Below the pieces are notes generated by a model. The model made no database searches and was not told the DNA's origin. It saw only the letters and a list, made by a program, of their open reading frames with translations. Positions 28,211-37,592 of a stretch of DNA of 37,592 bases are shown here, piece after piece. Positions within the stretch are counted from its first letter, which is position 1. Each line of letters opens with the position of its first letter. Both the position numbers and the translations under genes were made by a program. Source of the DNA: Clostridiales bacterium (GTDB lineage Bacteria; Bacillota; Clostridia; Lachnospirales; Lachnospiraceae); NCBI GenBank assembly GCA_029012085.1, contig JAQXLK010000389.1:1-37592 (forward strand), in the 5' to 3' direction.

Positions 28211-31000
28211 TCACTTCTTATACTCCGAAAAACTCACAATTACCTTGAACAAATCCCCATCTAACCGGATTTCAAAATTTCCTGCCATCAGCTTTGTCAA
28301 ATCCTTTGCAATGGAAAGTCCTAATCCACTGCCCTCCGTGGTTCGGGAAGAATCCCCTCTCGTAAACCGTTCCATCAACTCCTCCGGGCTGATGTTTAAC
28401 TGGGCAGCAGACACATTTTTCAGTGTAAATGATACCACTCCTCCATCCTTTTTCAAATCCGCATAGATTCTGGTTCCTTCTAACGCATACTTGTACGCAT
28501 TCTGCAGCACATTTTCAATGATACGATAAAGACGTCTTCCATCTGCCATAATCACTGCCGGCTCCTCCGGGTAAGCTGCCACAACCGTAAGCTTTTTAGA
28601 TGCAAATTTATCCTCAAATTCACCCACTGCCTGACGCATCAGTTCGTCAAAGGCAAGCGGCATACATTCCAACTCGATATTGCCGGAATTTGCCTTCGCT
28701 GCTTCTACCAAATCTTCTGTAAGATGCTTTAACCGCTGGGATTTTGCTTCTAACACCTCCAGATAATGCTTTGCATCTTCAGACGGTATTTCTTCCTTCT
28801 TAAGCAAATCCACATAATTGATAATAGAAGTCAGCGGTGTCTTTAAGTCATGGGAAACATTGGTAATCAGCTCTGTCTTCATACGCTCGTCCTTAAGGGA
28901 GGTCTCCACCGCAGCCTTTAAGCCATCCCCAATATGATTGACACCATCTGAAAGTTCTGTAAAGAAACTATGCTGCTTATTTATCTCACACTTACTGTTC
29001 AAATCTCCCTTTGTGATATTTTTTACACATGCGGTAATCTGCTTCATATCCTTGTAAATCCGGCGCATCGTAAAAACTGCGCAGATATTCACGACAAGAA
29101 TCACCATAATAGCAAATGTGCTAAGTTCTGCTACTTCCCAGAAAATTACAACCAAAAAGATTCCCAGCAGCATACAGCATAAATAACACAAAAATAGAAA
29201 CCACAGCCGTTCTGCCCCATTCTTCTTATAATAAAATCCGGTACATTTTCGAAAGACAACACTGCCCTTTTCCCGGCACCATTTATATACATCACCGGCA
29301 CACATGTGGTCTGAAAAATTCTTTGCTTTTATTCTTCTTGCAAAACTTAAGGTCAATAGCATGAAACCAAGTCCAAATGGCATTGACACTGCAACAGCAA
29401 GCATCATATTCCATAGCATTTCACTGCTTGTGATACCATCACCTATACTTATCACTGCAAATATTCCACTGACTAGTAGCACTGCCAAAGTAATCAGTAC
29501 CCACACCTCTGTTGGCAGATTATCAAATGCGTTGAGCTGTACCTCCATATTGAGCCCCTGCTCCTTATTCTTTTTACCTGCCCGTCCTGTAGTGGCAATC
29601 AGGCTGACCGCTTGAATCAGCAGCAATATAAATGCAACCATCGTAAATGCCAGCACCGGCAGGCCATAGTCACACATATCCTTATATAGCTTATACCGTG
29701 AACTTATCCGGCCGTAATTATCTGCATTATTACTCATACGTTCCTGGTCAATTCCAAAATAAACCGCCACATTTTCATCACCAAAATCCAACCCCTCTAA
29801 AATGGTTTCAAAATAACCGCTTTCCTCATGTTCTACAAGATTTGTTACACTATTTTGCACTTTCACAGACTTCTCAGATTTATTCCCCTTTTTCACAAAA
29901 TAGGAATAGGCCTGATTGGTAATGTCTGTTATTCCAACCACATTTTTATAGACGGTATCTCCACACTCTACATAATATAAGAAAGCGTCATTTTCCAAAT
30001 TTTCTAGATTCCGTTTTGCATCTGCTATCCCTAAATCTCTATTTATATTTTTATCCAGCAATGTCTCTACATTGAGATTTTCAGACCATAACAAAGGTAA
30101 AACGATGTTCGAAATCTTTGTCCGGTCACCTTTTGTATACTGATCTAATTTAGAAAGTACTTCCCCGCAGTCATAAATATAGCTGTTATAGGCATCAAAG
30201 TACTCATCCCATGTAGAATAGTAAAGGTCTTCAGCTGGGTCATACACTGCATAATCGTTGTATGCTATATCATAATCTTTCTCTGTTTCGTCACCGGAAT
30301 CAAAGCTCTCCACAGAGACTTCAAAGTCATCAGAAGCAGCAACACTTACATTCTCTTCTAAATATACCTCCGTTGTCTCAGAATCCTCACTATTATTTTC
30401 ATCAAGACCGGTATCACAAAAAATAAAATATGCGCCCTCCGAAAAGTTCTCCGAATACCGATGGTTGGTATTTAACTCTCCACACTTCATAAACAGCTTC
30501 TTAAAGCCCTGCTTTGAAAAATAAAGATAACTTCCTTTTTTACTTTCCGTCTCTAATTCTTTCAATACCTCGGAATAGCTATAAAACTGTATATTTTCCT
30601 GCTCTGCATCCGTTTCATACACTTCCAGATCATCCAGATTCTCCGGGTAACTTTCCGATGTATCCATATCCCTGCTTATCTTCTGCAAATCGAAGCTTCG
30701 AATCTGTCTTTTCGTGGCATCAATGATTCGAAGTGTATCACTTTTATTTTCTTTATCCTTTCCCGCGTCCACAGCCGCAATCCATCCCATCACATCCGAA
30801 TACATCACCGCTACATCACTGCTATAATATGGAGTATCATAATATCCTTTGGGATTTACAGAAAATACACTTCCTCCAAAATTCATCTCCGTTACCAAAA
30901 CAAATATAAGCCCTGCCATAGAAGCCGCAAAAGTCACCATACAAAAAAAGCCCCGAACCACCTTGCCACCGGCAGTATAATACCACTTTTTCTTTTCCAT
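28211..31000 (-). CDS. Sensor histidine kinase with large extracytoplasmic region
   Basis: 929 aa; HisKA NVSHDLKTPLTSIINYVDLL, HATPase GSGLGLSIAKDL; several TM segments. Confidence 0.93.
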   Translation of the reverse strand: MEKKKWYYTAGGKVVRGFFCMVTFAASMAGLIFVLVTEMNFGGSVFSVNPKGYYDTPYYSSDVAVMYSDVMGWIAAVDAGKDKENKSDTLRIIDATKRQIRSFDLQKISRDMDTSESYPENLDDLEVYETDAEQENIQFYSYSEVLKELETESKKGSYLYFSKQGFKKLFMKCGELNTNHRYSENFSEGAYFIFCDTGLDENNSEDSETTEVYLEENVSVAASDDFEVSVESFDSGDETEKDYDIAYNDYAVYDPAEDLYYSTWDEYFDAYNSYIYDCGEVLSKLDQYTKGDRTKISNIVLPLLWSENLNVETLLDKNINRDLGIADAKRNLENLENDAFLYYVECGDTVYKNVVGITDITNQAYSYFVKKGNKSEKSVKVQNSVTNLVEHEESGYFETILEGLDFGDENVAVYFGIDQERMSNNADNYGRISSRYKLYKDMCDYGLPVLAFTMVAFILLLIQAVSLIATTGRAGKKNKEQGLNMEVQLNAFDNLPTEVWVLITLAVLLVSGIFAVISIGDGITSSEMLWNMMLAVAVSMPFGLGFMLLTLSFARRIKAKNFSDHMCAGDVYKWCREKGSVVFRKCTGFYYKKNGAERLWFLFLCYLCCMLLGIFLVVIFWEVAELSTFAIMVILVVNICAVFTMRRIYKDMKQITACVKNITKGDLNSKCEINKQHSFFTELSDGVNHIGDGLKAAVETSLKDERMKTELITNVSHDLKTPLTSIINYVDLLKKEEIPSEDAKHYLEVLEAKSQRLKHLTEDLVEAAKANSGNIELECMPLAFDELMRQAVGEFEDKFASKKLTVVAAYPEEPAVIMADGRRLYRIIENVLQNAYKYALEGTRIYADLKKDGGVVSFTLKNVSAAQLNISPEELMERFTRGDSSRTTEGSGLGLSIAKDLTKLMAGNFEIRLDGDLFKVIVSFSEYKK

Positions 31001-31049
31001 CTATATCATCCTTTCCACCTTGTTCTTTTTTTACTCTTTCCAGTACACA

Positions 31050-31264
31050 GCTTTGGATTCGATAAAATTGTTTTCCATAAGGGCTATTTGCGCGAAATAA
31101 TGAGCCGAGCGGAAGGGCTTGCACTTCCATTCGGCGAATATCGCGTTCATCGAAGATGTGTCCGTCAGTACGTAAGGCTGCGTCCTTTGCAGCCTTACGT
31201 ACTGCTACGCACACAACTAAGCGCAAGCGGGCCCGGTTGGAAACAATTTTATCGAATCCGAAGC
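31050..31264. mobile_element. MITE-like element: imperfect terminal inverted repeats plus internal hairpins
   Basis: Left end gctttggattcgataaaattgttttcc and right end ggaaacaattttatcgaatccgaagc are inverted copies (one mismatch, one indel). Internal perfect 16-bp hairpin cagtacgtaaggctgc-gtccttt-gcagccttacgtactg at 31166..31204 and gccgagcggaag/cttccattcggc. Confidence 0.7.
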
Positions 31265-31293
31265 GTCCGCCTGCCAAAATGTCAAAAAGGAAC

Positions 31294-31986
31294 TCAACTC
31301 TTCTTTTCCATACGATACCCAACGCCCCACATCACCTTTATATAATCCGGATTCTTTGGATCAATCTCCACCTTCTCCCGAATTCGTCTGATATGTACCG
31401 ACACAATATTTTCTGTGGAGTAGGCATCTTCATCCCACACCCGCTCATAAATCTGGGCAGAGGAAAATACGACGCCCGGATTTTCCATAAAAAGCTGCAT
31501 GATTTTAAATTCCGTCGGAGTCAGTCTCACATTTTCTCCATCCACAGTCACAATCTTCTGCTCCCTGTCCATGGTAATAGAACCATTAACCAGCAGATTG
31601 CTGTCTTCCATTTCCATTCCGCCAAACTTTGTATAACGGCGAAGCTGGGATTTTACCCTTGCAACCAGCTCTAGCGGGTTAAATGGTTTTGTCACATAGT
31701 CGTCCGCTCCCACATTTAAACCCAATATTTTATCCACATCCTCTGACTTTGCAGAAAGCAAAATCACCGGAATGGAACTTTTCTCCCGAAGCTTCAATAA
31801 GGCATGTATACCATCCAATTCCGGCATCATAATATCTAATATAATCAGATGTATCTCCTTTTCCTTCACAAGTTCAAGCGCTTCTATTCCATTATAAGCG
31901 GGGATTACATCATATCCCTCCTGTTTTAAATAAATAGAGATTGCCTCCACAATTTCTTTATCATCATCACATACCAGTATTGTCAT
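31294..31986 (-). CDS. OmpR/PhoB-family response regulator
   Basis: 230 aa; MTILVCDDDKEIVEAI...LIILDIMMPELDG...VTKPFNPLELVARV; winged-helix C-terminus RLTPTEFKIMQLFMENPG...VHIRRIREKVE. Confidence 0.95.
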   Translation of the reverse strand: MTILVCDDDKEIVEAISIYLKQEGYDVIPAYNGIEALELVKEKEIHLIILDIMMPELDGIHALLKLREKSSIPVILLSAKSEDVDKILGLNVGADDYVTKPFNPLELVARVKSQLRRYTKFGGMEMEDSNLLVNGSITMDREQKIVTVDGENVRLTPTEFKIMQLFMENPGVVFSSAQIYERVWDEDAYSTENIVSVHIRRIREKVEIDPKNPDYIKVMWGVGYRMEKKS

Positions 31987-32234
31987 TGTTATTCTCCTCT
32001 TCCTCTATTATCTTTCTACAATTATTATGAATACAAAAAATTTTCTCTTTCTGTAGTTCACTATACGACAGCCGGACTATTTACGCAAGTTAAGCACTCA
32101 ACTTACGAATTATCATAAAGAACATTTTTTACAGAATAGCACAAAAAAAAATGAAGAAATTATGAAGATTGACATTAATTTTTGTCATTGTCATAAAAGA
32201 ATTTTGTGTATGTTTCCATGGATTTAAATGGCCT

Positions 32235-32284
32235 AAAAATGGTAAAGACGATAATCTGCACTAATTCAGATCATCGTCCTTACC
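32235..32284 (-). terminator. Terminator hairpin overlapping the 3' end of the HD-GYP/REC gene
   Basis: Minus strand GGTAAGGACGATGATCTG-AATTAGTG-CAGATTATCGTCTTTACC-ATTTTTAG; the TAG stop lies in the loop. Confidence 0.75.
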
Positions 32285-33727
32285 TTCTATCATCATCTGC
32301 ACACGAGTGAACACATAAACCGGCTGAAACGGCTTTAATATGTAATCTACCGCCTTGACACTTCTGCACTGTTCTACCGTAGCACGGTCATTACGGGTAC
32401 TTAAAAACATAACCGGAAAAGGTTCCCCATATATATCCCGAATTCTCCCTACTGTCTCTATTCCATTCATCTTCGGTAAATCCACATCAATCATCAATAA
32501 ATCAATCGGATCATGTTCACTTAAATACCGCAGTACTTCCTCTCCGTCTTTCACAATTCGAACATGATAACTCTTCTCTAATATATCTTTAATCTGTGAA
32601 AGCGACTCTACATCATGATCAGCAATTAAAATACGCTTTCTACCGTCTCGTTTCTCTTCTGCTAAAGCAGACATTTCATTACTATAATTCGTCTCCACTA
32701 CACAAGTCGGATTAACAGTCAGATTAAGATTCGCTGTCTCATCACCAAGGTCAATAATCTCACCAGTCTCTACCTTTACCTTTGGACGCAGTGGATTCGG
32801 ATTATTCTCATATACAACAGCCAGGCGGTCATCAGAAAGAGTAATGGTTGTTCCCTTTGGATACACCGGAACACACTTCATAAATGCCCTGACAACAGAC
32901 TCATCAAACAAAATGTTACATCCCCCCATTAGATATTCAAGGGCTTCCGATGGTGTATAAGGCTTTTTGTACGGACGCTTTGAAGTTAATGCATCATATA
33001 CATCCGCAACATGAATAATCTTGGAATACATCGGAATCTCATCTCCGGTAATCCCTGCCGGATATCCACTTCCATCTTCATTCTCATGATGATGAAGTAC
33101 TGCCTCCTTTGAAGCATCTGTAACCTTATAACGCTTTTTTAACAGCTTAACAGACATCTCCGGATGTTTTTTTATCTCCTGAAACTCCTCTGGAGTTAGT
33201 CTTGCAGGCTTATTCAAAATGTCAGAATCAATCATAAGCTTACCAAGATCATGAAAAATTGCAGCAACGCACACTTCCTCTAACATGGAACGATTCAAAT
33301 GCATACCCATACCTAGAATTGTAGAGAGAACCGCTACATTTACTGAATGTCTGTAAGTATAGTCGTCAAAGGTTCGAAGATCCACCATATCAATGGCTGT
33401 CGTTCCATTTTTTAATATCTGATCTACAATATTCTTTGCTACCTCTAAGGTCTTATCAATGTTTTTATTCCGAAGCGCCTCAACACCCCTATTCCGCAAT
33501 TCCACACTAATGGTTTCATCCACTTCAATCCCTTCTGAAAATCCATCATGAACATAAAATCCCGGATATCCCCAAATATTTAGTTTACGGATGTACTCTT
33601 CTGTCAGTTCCTGATGTTTTGCTAAAAGCAAACGACTATATGAATCAAATACATCTTTTGCAAGAACCATTCCCGGTTTGGCATCCTCTATCTTTATGTA
33701 CCGCATAAACTTTTCTCCATCTTCCAC
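32261..33727 (-). CDS. HD-GYP domain protein with C-terminal receiver domain
   Basis: 488 aa; FHDLGKLMIDSDILNKPARLTPEEFQEIKKHPE...LHHHENEDGSGYP; REC RKRILIADHDVESL...DLLMIDVDLPKMNGIE. An internal start MRYIKIED is also possible. Confidence 0.92.
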   Translation of the reverse strand: MEDGEKFMRYIKIEDAKPGMVLAKDVFDSYSRLLLAKHQELTEEYIRKLNIWGYPGFYVHDGFSEGIEVDETISVELRNRGVEALRNKNIDKTLEVAKNIVDQILKNGTTAIDMVDLRTFDDYTYRHSVNVAVLSTILGMGMHLNRSMLEEVCVAAIFHDLGKLMIDSDILNKPARLTPEEFQEIKKHPEMSVKLLKKRYKVTDASKEAVLHHHENEDGSGYPAGITGDEIPMYSKIIHVADVYDALTSKRPYKKPYTPSEALEYLMGGCNILFDESVVRAFMKCVPVYPKGTTITLSDDRLAVVYENNPNPLRPKVKVETGEIIDLGDETANLNLTVNPTCVVETNYSNEMSALAEEKRDGRKRILIADHDVESLSQIKDILEKSYHVRIVKDGEEVLRYLSEHDPIDLLMIDVDLPKMNGIETVGRIRDIYGEPFPVMFLSTRNDRATVEQCRSVKAVDYILKPFQPVYVFTRVQMMIEGKDDDLN

Positions 33728-33826
33728 TCTCTGGTATAGTAAACCTATCTTTCTTAATTATATATCAAATCTGTCAAAATGGAAAGAAAAAGACTCAGAA
33801 TAAATCGTCTTTTTTCTACTATTTTA

Positions 33827-33856
33827 TTGATATTCACCCTGTTTAAGGTGTATAAT
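33827..33856 (+). promoter_or_regulatory. Candidate sigma-A promoter upstream of the SBP/HD-GYP pair
   Basis: TTGATA-18 bp-TATAAT. Confidence 0.7.
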
Positions 33857-33897
33857 TAAGCTAGTATTTTGTTCGGGATTTATACAAAGGAGGGCTT

Positions 33898-35118
33898 ATG
33901 TCTACAAAAAAAATACAATTATTAACTCTTGCCCTGCTGACTTGTCTCATTTTTCTATGCTCTGGCTGTGGGCAAAAGGAACGCGTATCGCTTAACCTGT
34001 GGATTCAGGAGGAAGAATATGACATGGTGTCAGAGGCTGTGGAACAATTTAAAAATGACCATGCCAAAGAAGTTGATTTGGATATTAACATACGTACCGA
34101 ATCCTATAACACTGTTAAAAAAGTCATTCTTTCTAACCCGGAAGCTGCTGCTGATATCTATAATTTCCCAGATGACCAGTTCTTGGATTTAAAGAATGGT
34201 AACGCATTGCTTCCGATTACCGTAGAGAAGGATGAAACCATTAGCAGCTGTGGCGGGGAAGATGCTCTCATTATTGATACCATTTATGATGGAGATACTT
34301 TGTATGGTTATCCAAGTACATCCAGCAATGGTTACTTTTTATATTACAATAAGGATTATTATACCGAAAATGATGTCAAACAATTGGACACCGTTTTAGA
34401 TATTGCCGCAACAAACAACAAATATTTTGCCATGGACTGGACCAGCGGCTGGTATCTTTACTCCTTTTTCGGCGGTGCCGGTAAAACAATTACGGCAGAT
34501 TCTGCTACCGGCAAAAATGTTTGTGATTTCAATTCTACAGCAGGTCCCTATTCCGGTTTAGACATTACCAATGCCATGCTTGCTATAGCAAAACATCCTG
34601 GATTTACCAACACTTCTGATTCTATTTTAATAGACACTGTAAAGAATGGGGATATCATAGCGATGGTAAGTGGCACATGGTATGCGAACACTCTTCAGGA
34701 AATCTGGGGTGATAAACTTGGTGCTTGCAAACTGCCAACCTATACGATAAATGATAACTAGGTACAGATGGCAAGCTTTGCCGGCTTCAAATACTATGGT
34801 GTGAATTCACATACCAAATATCCGGAATGGTCGCAGAAGCTGGCGGCCTATCTTACCGATTACGACAACCAGCTGGCACGCTTTGAAGCAGTTGGCGAAT
34901 GTCCTTCTAATGTAGAGGCAAGCAAAACAGATGCTGTTCAGCAATCCGTAGCAATTAGTGCCTTACAAGAACAGCTTCCATACGCTACTGTTCAAAATGT
35001 ATATGAATCATTTTGGGATCCTATGTCTGCCTTCGGATGCTACTTAGCCTCCGGTAACCCGGATAACAAAAATTTGCAGGAATTGTTAGATAAAACCGTT
35101 GAGGATATTACAAAATAA
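33898..35118 (+). pseudogene. Extracellular solute-binding lipoprotein gene split by an in-frame TAG at 34759..34761
   Basis: ORFs 33898..34761 and 34768..35118 are in the same frame (407 codons in total); lipobox FLCSGCG; the continuation VQMASFAGFKYYGVNSHTKYPEWSQKLAAYLTDYDNQLARFEAVGECPSN is normal SBP C-terminal sequence. Confidence 0.85.
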
Positions 35119-35128
35119 GAGGTCGCTT

Positions 35129-36454
35129 ATGAAAAAACACATTAGAAAACTATTATTTGTCATGCTCATATTTTTATGTGTTAATATTGTTTTTGATGCA
35201 TTTTTCTTTTATCAATCTAATCGCACCCAAAAACAATATGATGCCATTTTAAATGAATACATATCCCAGGAAGAAGACATGTTTCGCGTCAACCAGCTTA
35301 TGTACAAACTTCAGTCACTGACTCTTTCTGAGATTCTTTCAACAGATGAAGTTACCAAGAAGAGTTATATAACCCAGATTGAAGAGATTACAACAGAGAT
35401 AACAGAACTTCTGAACCATTATCAACAAAAACAATACACCACCGAAAAGACAAATATATACGGTAATCTTTATTCCAGTTATACCGCCTATTTAAGTGAC
35501 TTATCTATTGCTCTGACAATGGACAAGGAAGGCTCCATCGAGACTGCTAAATATTATGTTTCCAATGTAATGGAACTCACTCTCACCGATATAAATAAAA
35601 GTCTGGATGAATTGTATACCTTGACAGAACAAGAGATTACAGATTTGAAAAATACGCTTGCTCTGAATATAAGCGTTACGAACACGCTATTGGTCTTCTT
35701 TGTGATATTATCTGTAATACTTGTAATTATTATATTTTGGTTCTTCTCAAAGTTCTCCGGTGAGATTATCTCAAGCTATGCCAAGGAACAGCAGGAGCAT
35801 AGAGAGCATGTTATGAAAATGCAGCGCAAGACCATTGAGAACATGGCGGAATTAGTGGAGAACCGGGATGGCAACACCGGTGAGCACATTAAGAATACTG
35901 CCTTCTATGTAAAGTTAATTGCAACACAGCTTGCAAAAGATTCCGAGTATAAGGATGTTATGACCGATGAATATATAGAATTATTAAAGCGATATGCCCC
36001 GCTACACGATGTAGGGAAAATCGTAGTCCCCGATGCGATATTATTGAAACCCGGTCGATTAACCCCACAGGAATTCAATGAGATGAAAAAACATACCAGC
36101 GAAGGCGGTCGGATTATCGACAGTATCTTAGCTGACATTGAATCAGACGAACATGTTCAGATTGCCCGGAACATAGCAGCCTGCCACCATGAAAAATGGG
36201 ATGGCACAGGATATCCGGCAGGCTTATCCGGCAGCGACATTCCTTTAGAAGCAAGAATCATGGCAGTTGCAGATGTATTTGATGCCCTAATATCTAAGCG
36301 GTGCTACAAAGAAGCCTTTACGGTACAAACTGCTTACGATATTATTGAAGAAGCTATTGGTACACAGTTTGATCCTGTTGTAGCCAATGCATTTCTTTCT
36401 CTAAAACCGGAAATCGAAGAATATCTTGGACCTAAAAAAGAGGCGGCATGCTAA
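35129..36454 (+). CDS. Membrane-bound HD-GYP signalling protein
   Basis: 441 aa from ATG at 35129; two TM segments flanking a helical sensor region; HDVGKIVVPDAILLKPGRLTPQEFNEMKKH...CHHEKWDGTGYPAGLSG. Confidence 0.92.
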   Translation: MKKHIRKLLFVMLIFLCVNIVFDAFFFYQSNRTQKQYDAILNEYISQEEDMFRVNQLMYKLQSLTLSEILSTDEVTKKSYITQIEEITTEITELLNHYQQKQYTTEKTNIYGNLYSSYTAYLSDLSIALTMDKEGSIETAKYYVSNVMELTLTDINKSLDELYTLTEQEITDLKNTLALNISVTNTLLVFFVILSVILVIIIFWFFSKFSGEIISSYAKEQQEHREHVMKMQRKTIENMAELVENRDGNTGEHIKNTAFYVKLIATQLAKDSEYKDVMTDEYIELLKRYAPLHDVGKIVVPDAILLKPGRLTPQEFNEMKKHTSEGGRIIDSILADIESDEHVQIARNIAACHHEKWDGTGYPAGLSGSDIPLEARIMAVADVFDALISKRCYKEAFTVQTAYDIIEEAIGTQFDPVVANAFLSLKPEIEEYLGPKKEAAC

Positions 36455-36471
36455 GCATCCGCCCCTTTTTT
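36440..36471 (+). terminator. Terminator overlapping the stop codon of the membrane HD-GYP gene
   Basis: GAGGCGGCATGC-TAA-GCATCCGCCCCTTTTTT; the TAA stop is in the loop. Confidence 0.8.
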
Positions 36472-36600
36472 ACTTTTCACAAATCGACCAAATGAACGTT
36501 CTAAATTCAACGCTATGAATTGACAAAAGCTTGAAAAGTAATCTTCTTTCTTTCCATGTTCAACACTCCTCGTCACCATGAGATGAGGAGCATTATTTTT

Positions 36601-37005
36601 TCAAATTTTCGTCAGACTCTGTCGTATCAAAGCACGCCTTAATGCAAGCTCGGCACGATCCATATCAATACCATCTTCATCCTGAATCCGGCGTCTTGCA
36701 CGAATCTCCGCTTCTTTTGCACGGTTGGCATCTATTTCATCCGGCCACTCCACACTCTCTGCTAATATCGTAACACTGTCCTTCAATATCTGTACAAATC
36801 CAGACATCAAAGCCGCTTCCTTCACCGTATCACCTTCATGAATCTTAAGTACACCCGGTGCGATAATCGCAGTCAGCGGAATATGCTGTGGATAAATACC
36901 CATTTCACCCTCTGTGGTAGTAAACTCCAAAAAGGTAGTGTCTCCCTCGTAAAAAATACGCTCAGGAGCTACGATTTTTAATCTCATATTCTCTGCCATA
37001 AGCAC
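36601..37005 (-). CDS. atpC: F1F0 ATP synthase epsilon subunit
   Basis: 134 aa; MRLKIVAPERIFYEGDTTFLEFTTTEGEMGIYPQHIPLTAIIAPGVLKI. Confidence 0.95.
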   Translation of the reverse strand: MLMAENMRLKIVAPERIFYEGDTTFLEFTTTEGEMGIYPQHIPLTAIIAPGVLKIHEGDTVKEAALMSGFVQILKDSVTILAESVEWPDEIDANRAKEAEIRARRRIQDEDGIDMDRAELALRRALIRQSLTKI

Positions 37006-37010
37006 ATCTC

Positions 37011-37592
<582 letters not shown>

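Noticed and set aside
30837-31322. 161-aa minus-strand ORF spanning the RR-HK gap
   Set aside because: Overlaps the start of the histidine kinase and the end of the response regulator; it arises from readthrough of the MITE-like element.
34759-34761. Pyrrolysine or other recoding at the in-frame TAG
   Set aside because: No Pyl machinery or recoding element visible in the window; a simple CAG to TAG change is more economical, though readthrough is not excluded.

Overview
This ~37.6 kb window comes from a low-GC Firmicute, probably a Lachnospiraceae-type Clostridium relative (inference from spmAB, agr and codon style). The left half, 1..18140, is almost entirely minus strand and looks like a cell-cell communication/antagonism island. 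In transcription order it encodes: an orphan LytTR response regulator; a small secreted two-cysteine protein; two FtsX/MacB-like permeases; an ABC ATPase; a large lipoprotein with a solute-binding-like C-terminus; a complete agr-type quorum-sensing locus in the order A-C-D-B; and directly downstream of agrB a giant secreted RHS/YD-repeat protein of more than 2,740 aa. The RHS CDS runs off the left edge and is absent from the supplied ORF track; the track entries inside 1..8230 are antisense or out-of-frame ORFs. The RHS core motif is visible and the variable C-terminal tip is cut off by the window edge. The agrC-agrD gap holds a terminator, a 21-bp-period direct repeat resembling a LytTR/AgrA operator, and an extended -10 promoter with a poor -35. 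This suggests peptide-controlled expression of agrD-agrB and possibly the RHS protein. The right half is mostly housekeeping or signalling: pckA, spmA/spmB, an XRE regulator, a MetY-type enzyme, an M23/LysM protein, a flavin reductase, hemolysin III, a nitrilase-family protein, an OmpR-type RR plus histidine kinase with a MITE-like element between them, two HD-GYP proteins, a solute-binding lipoprotein gene split by an in-frame TAG, and the 3' end of the atp operon (atpD partial, atpC). All calls come from reading the sequence; no database search was run.
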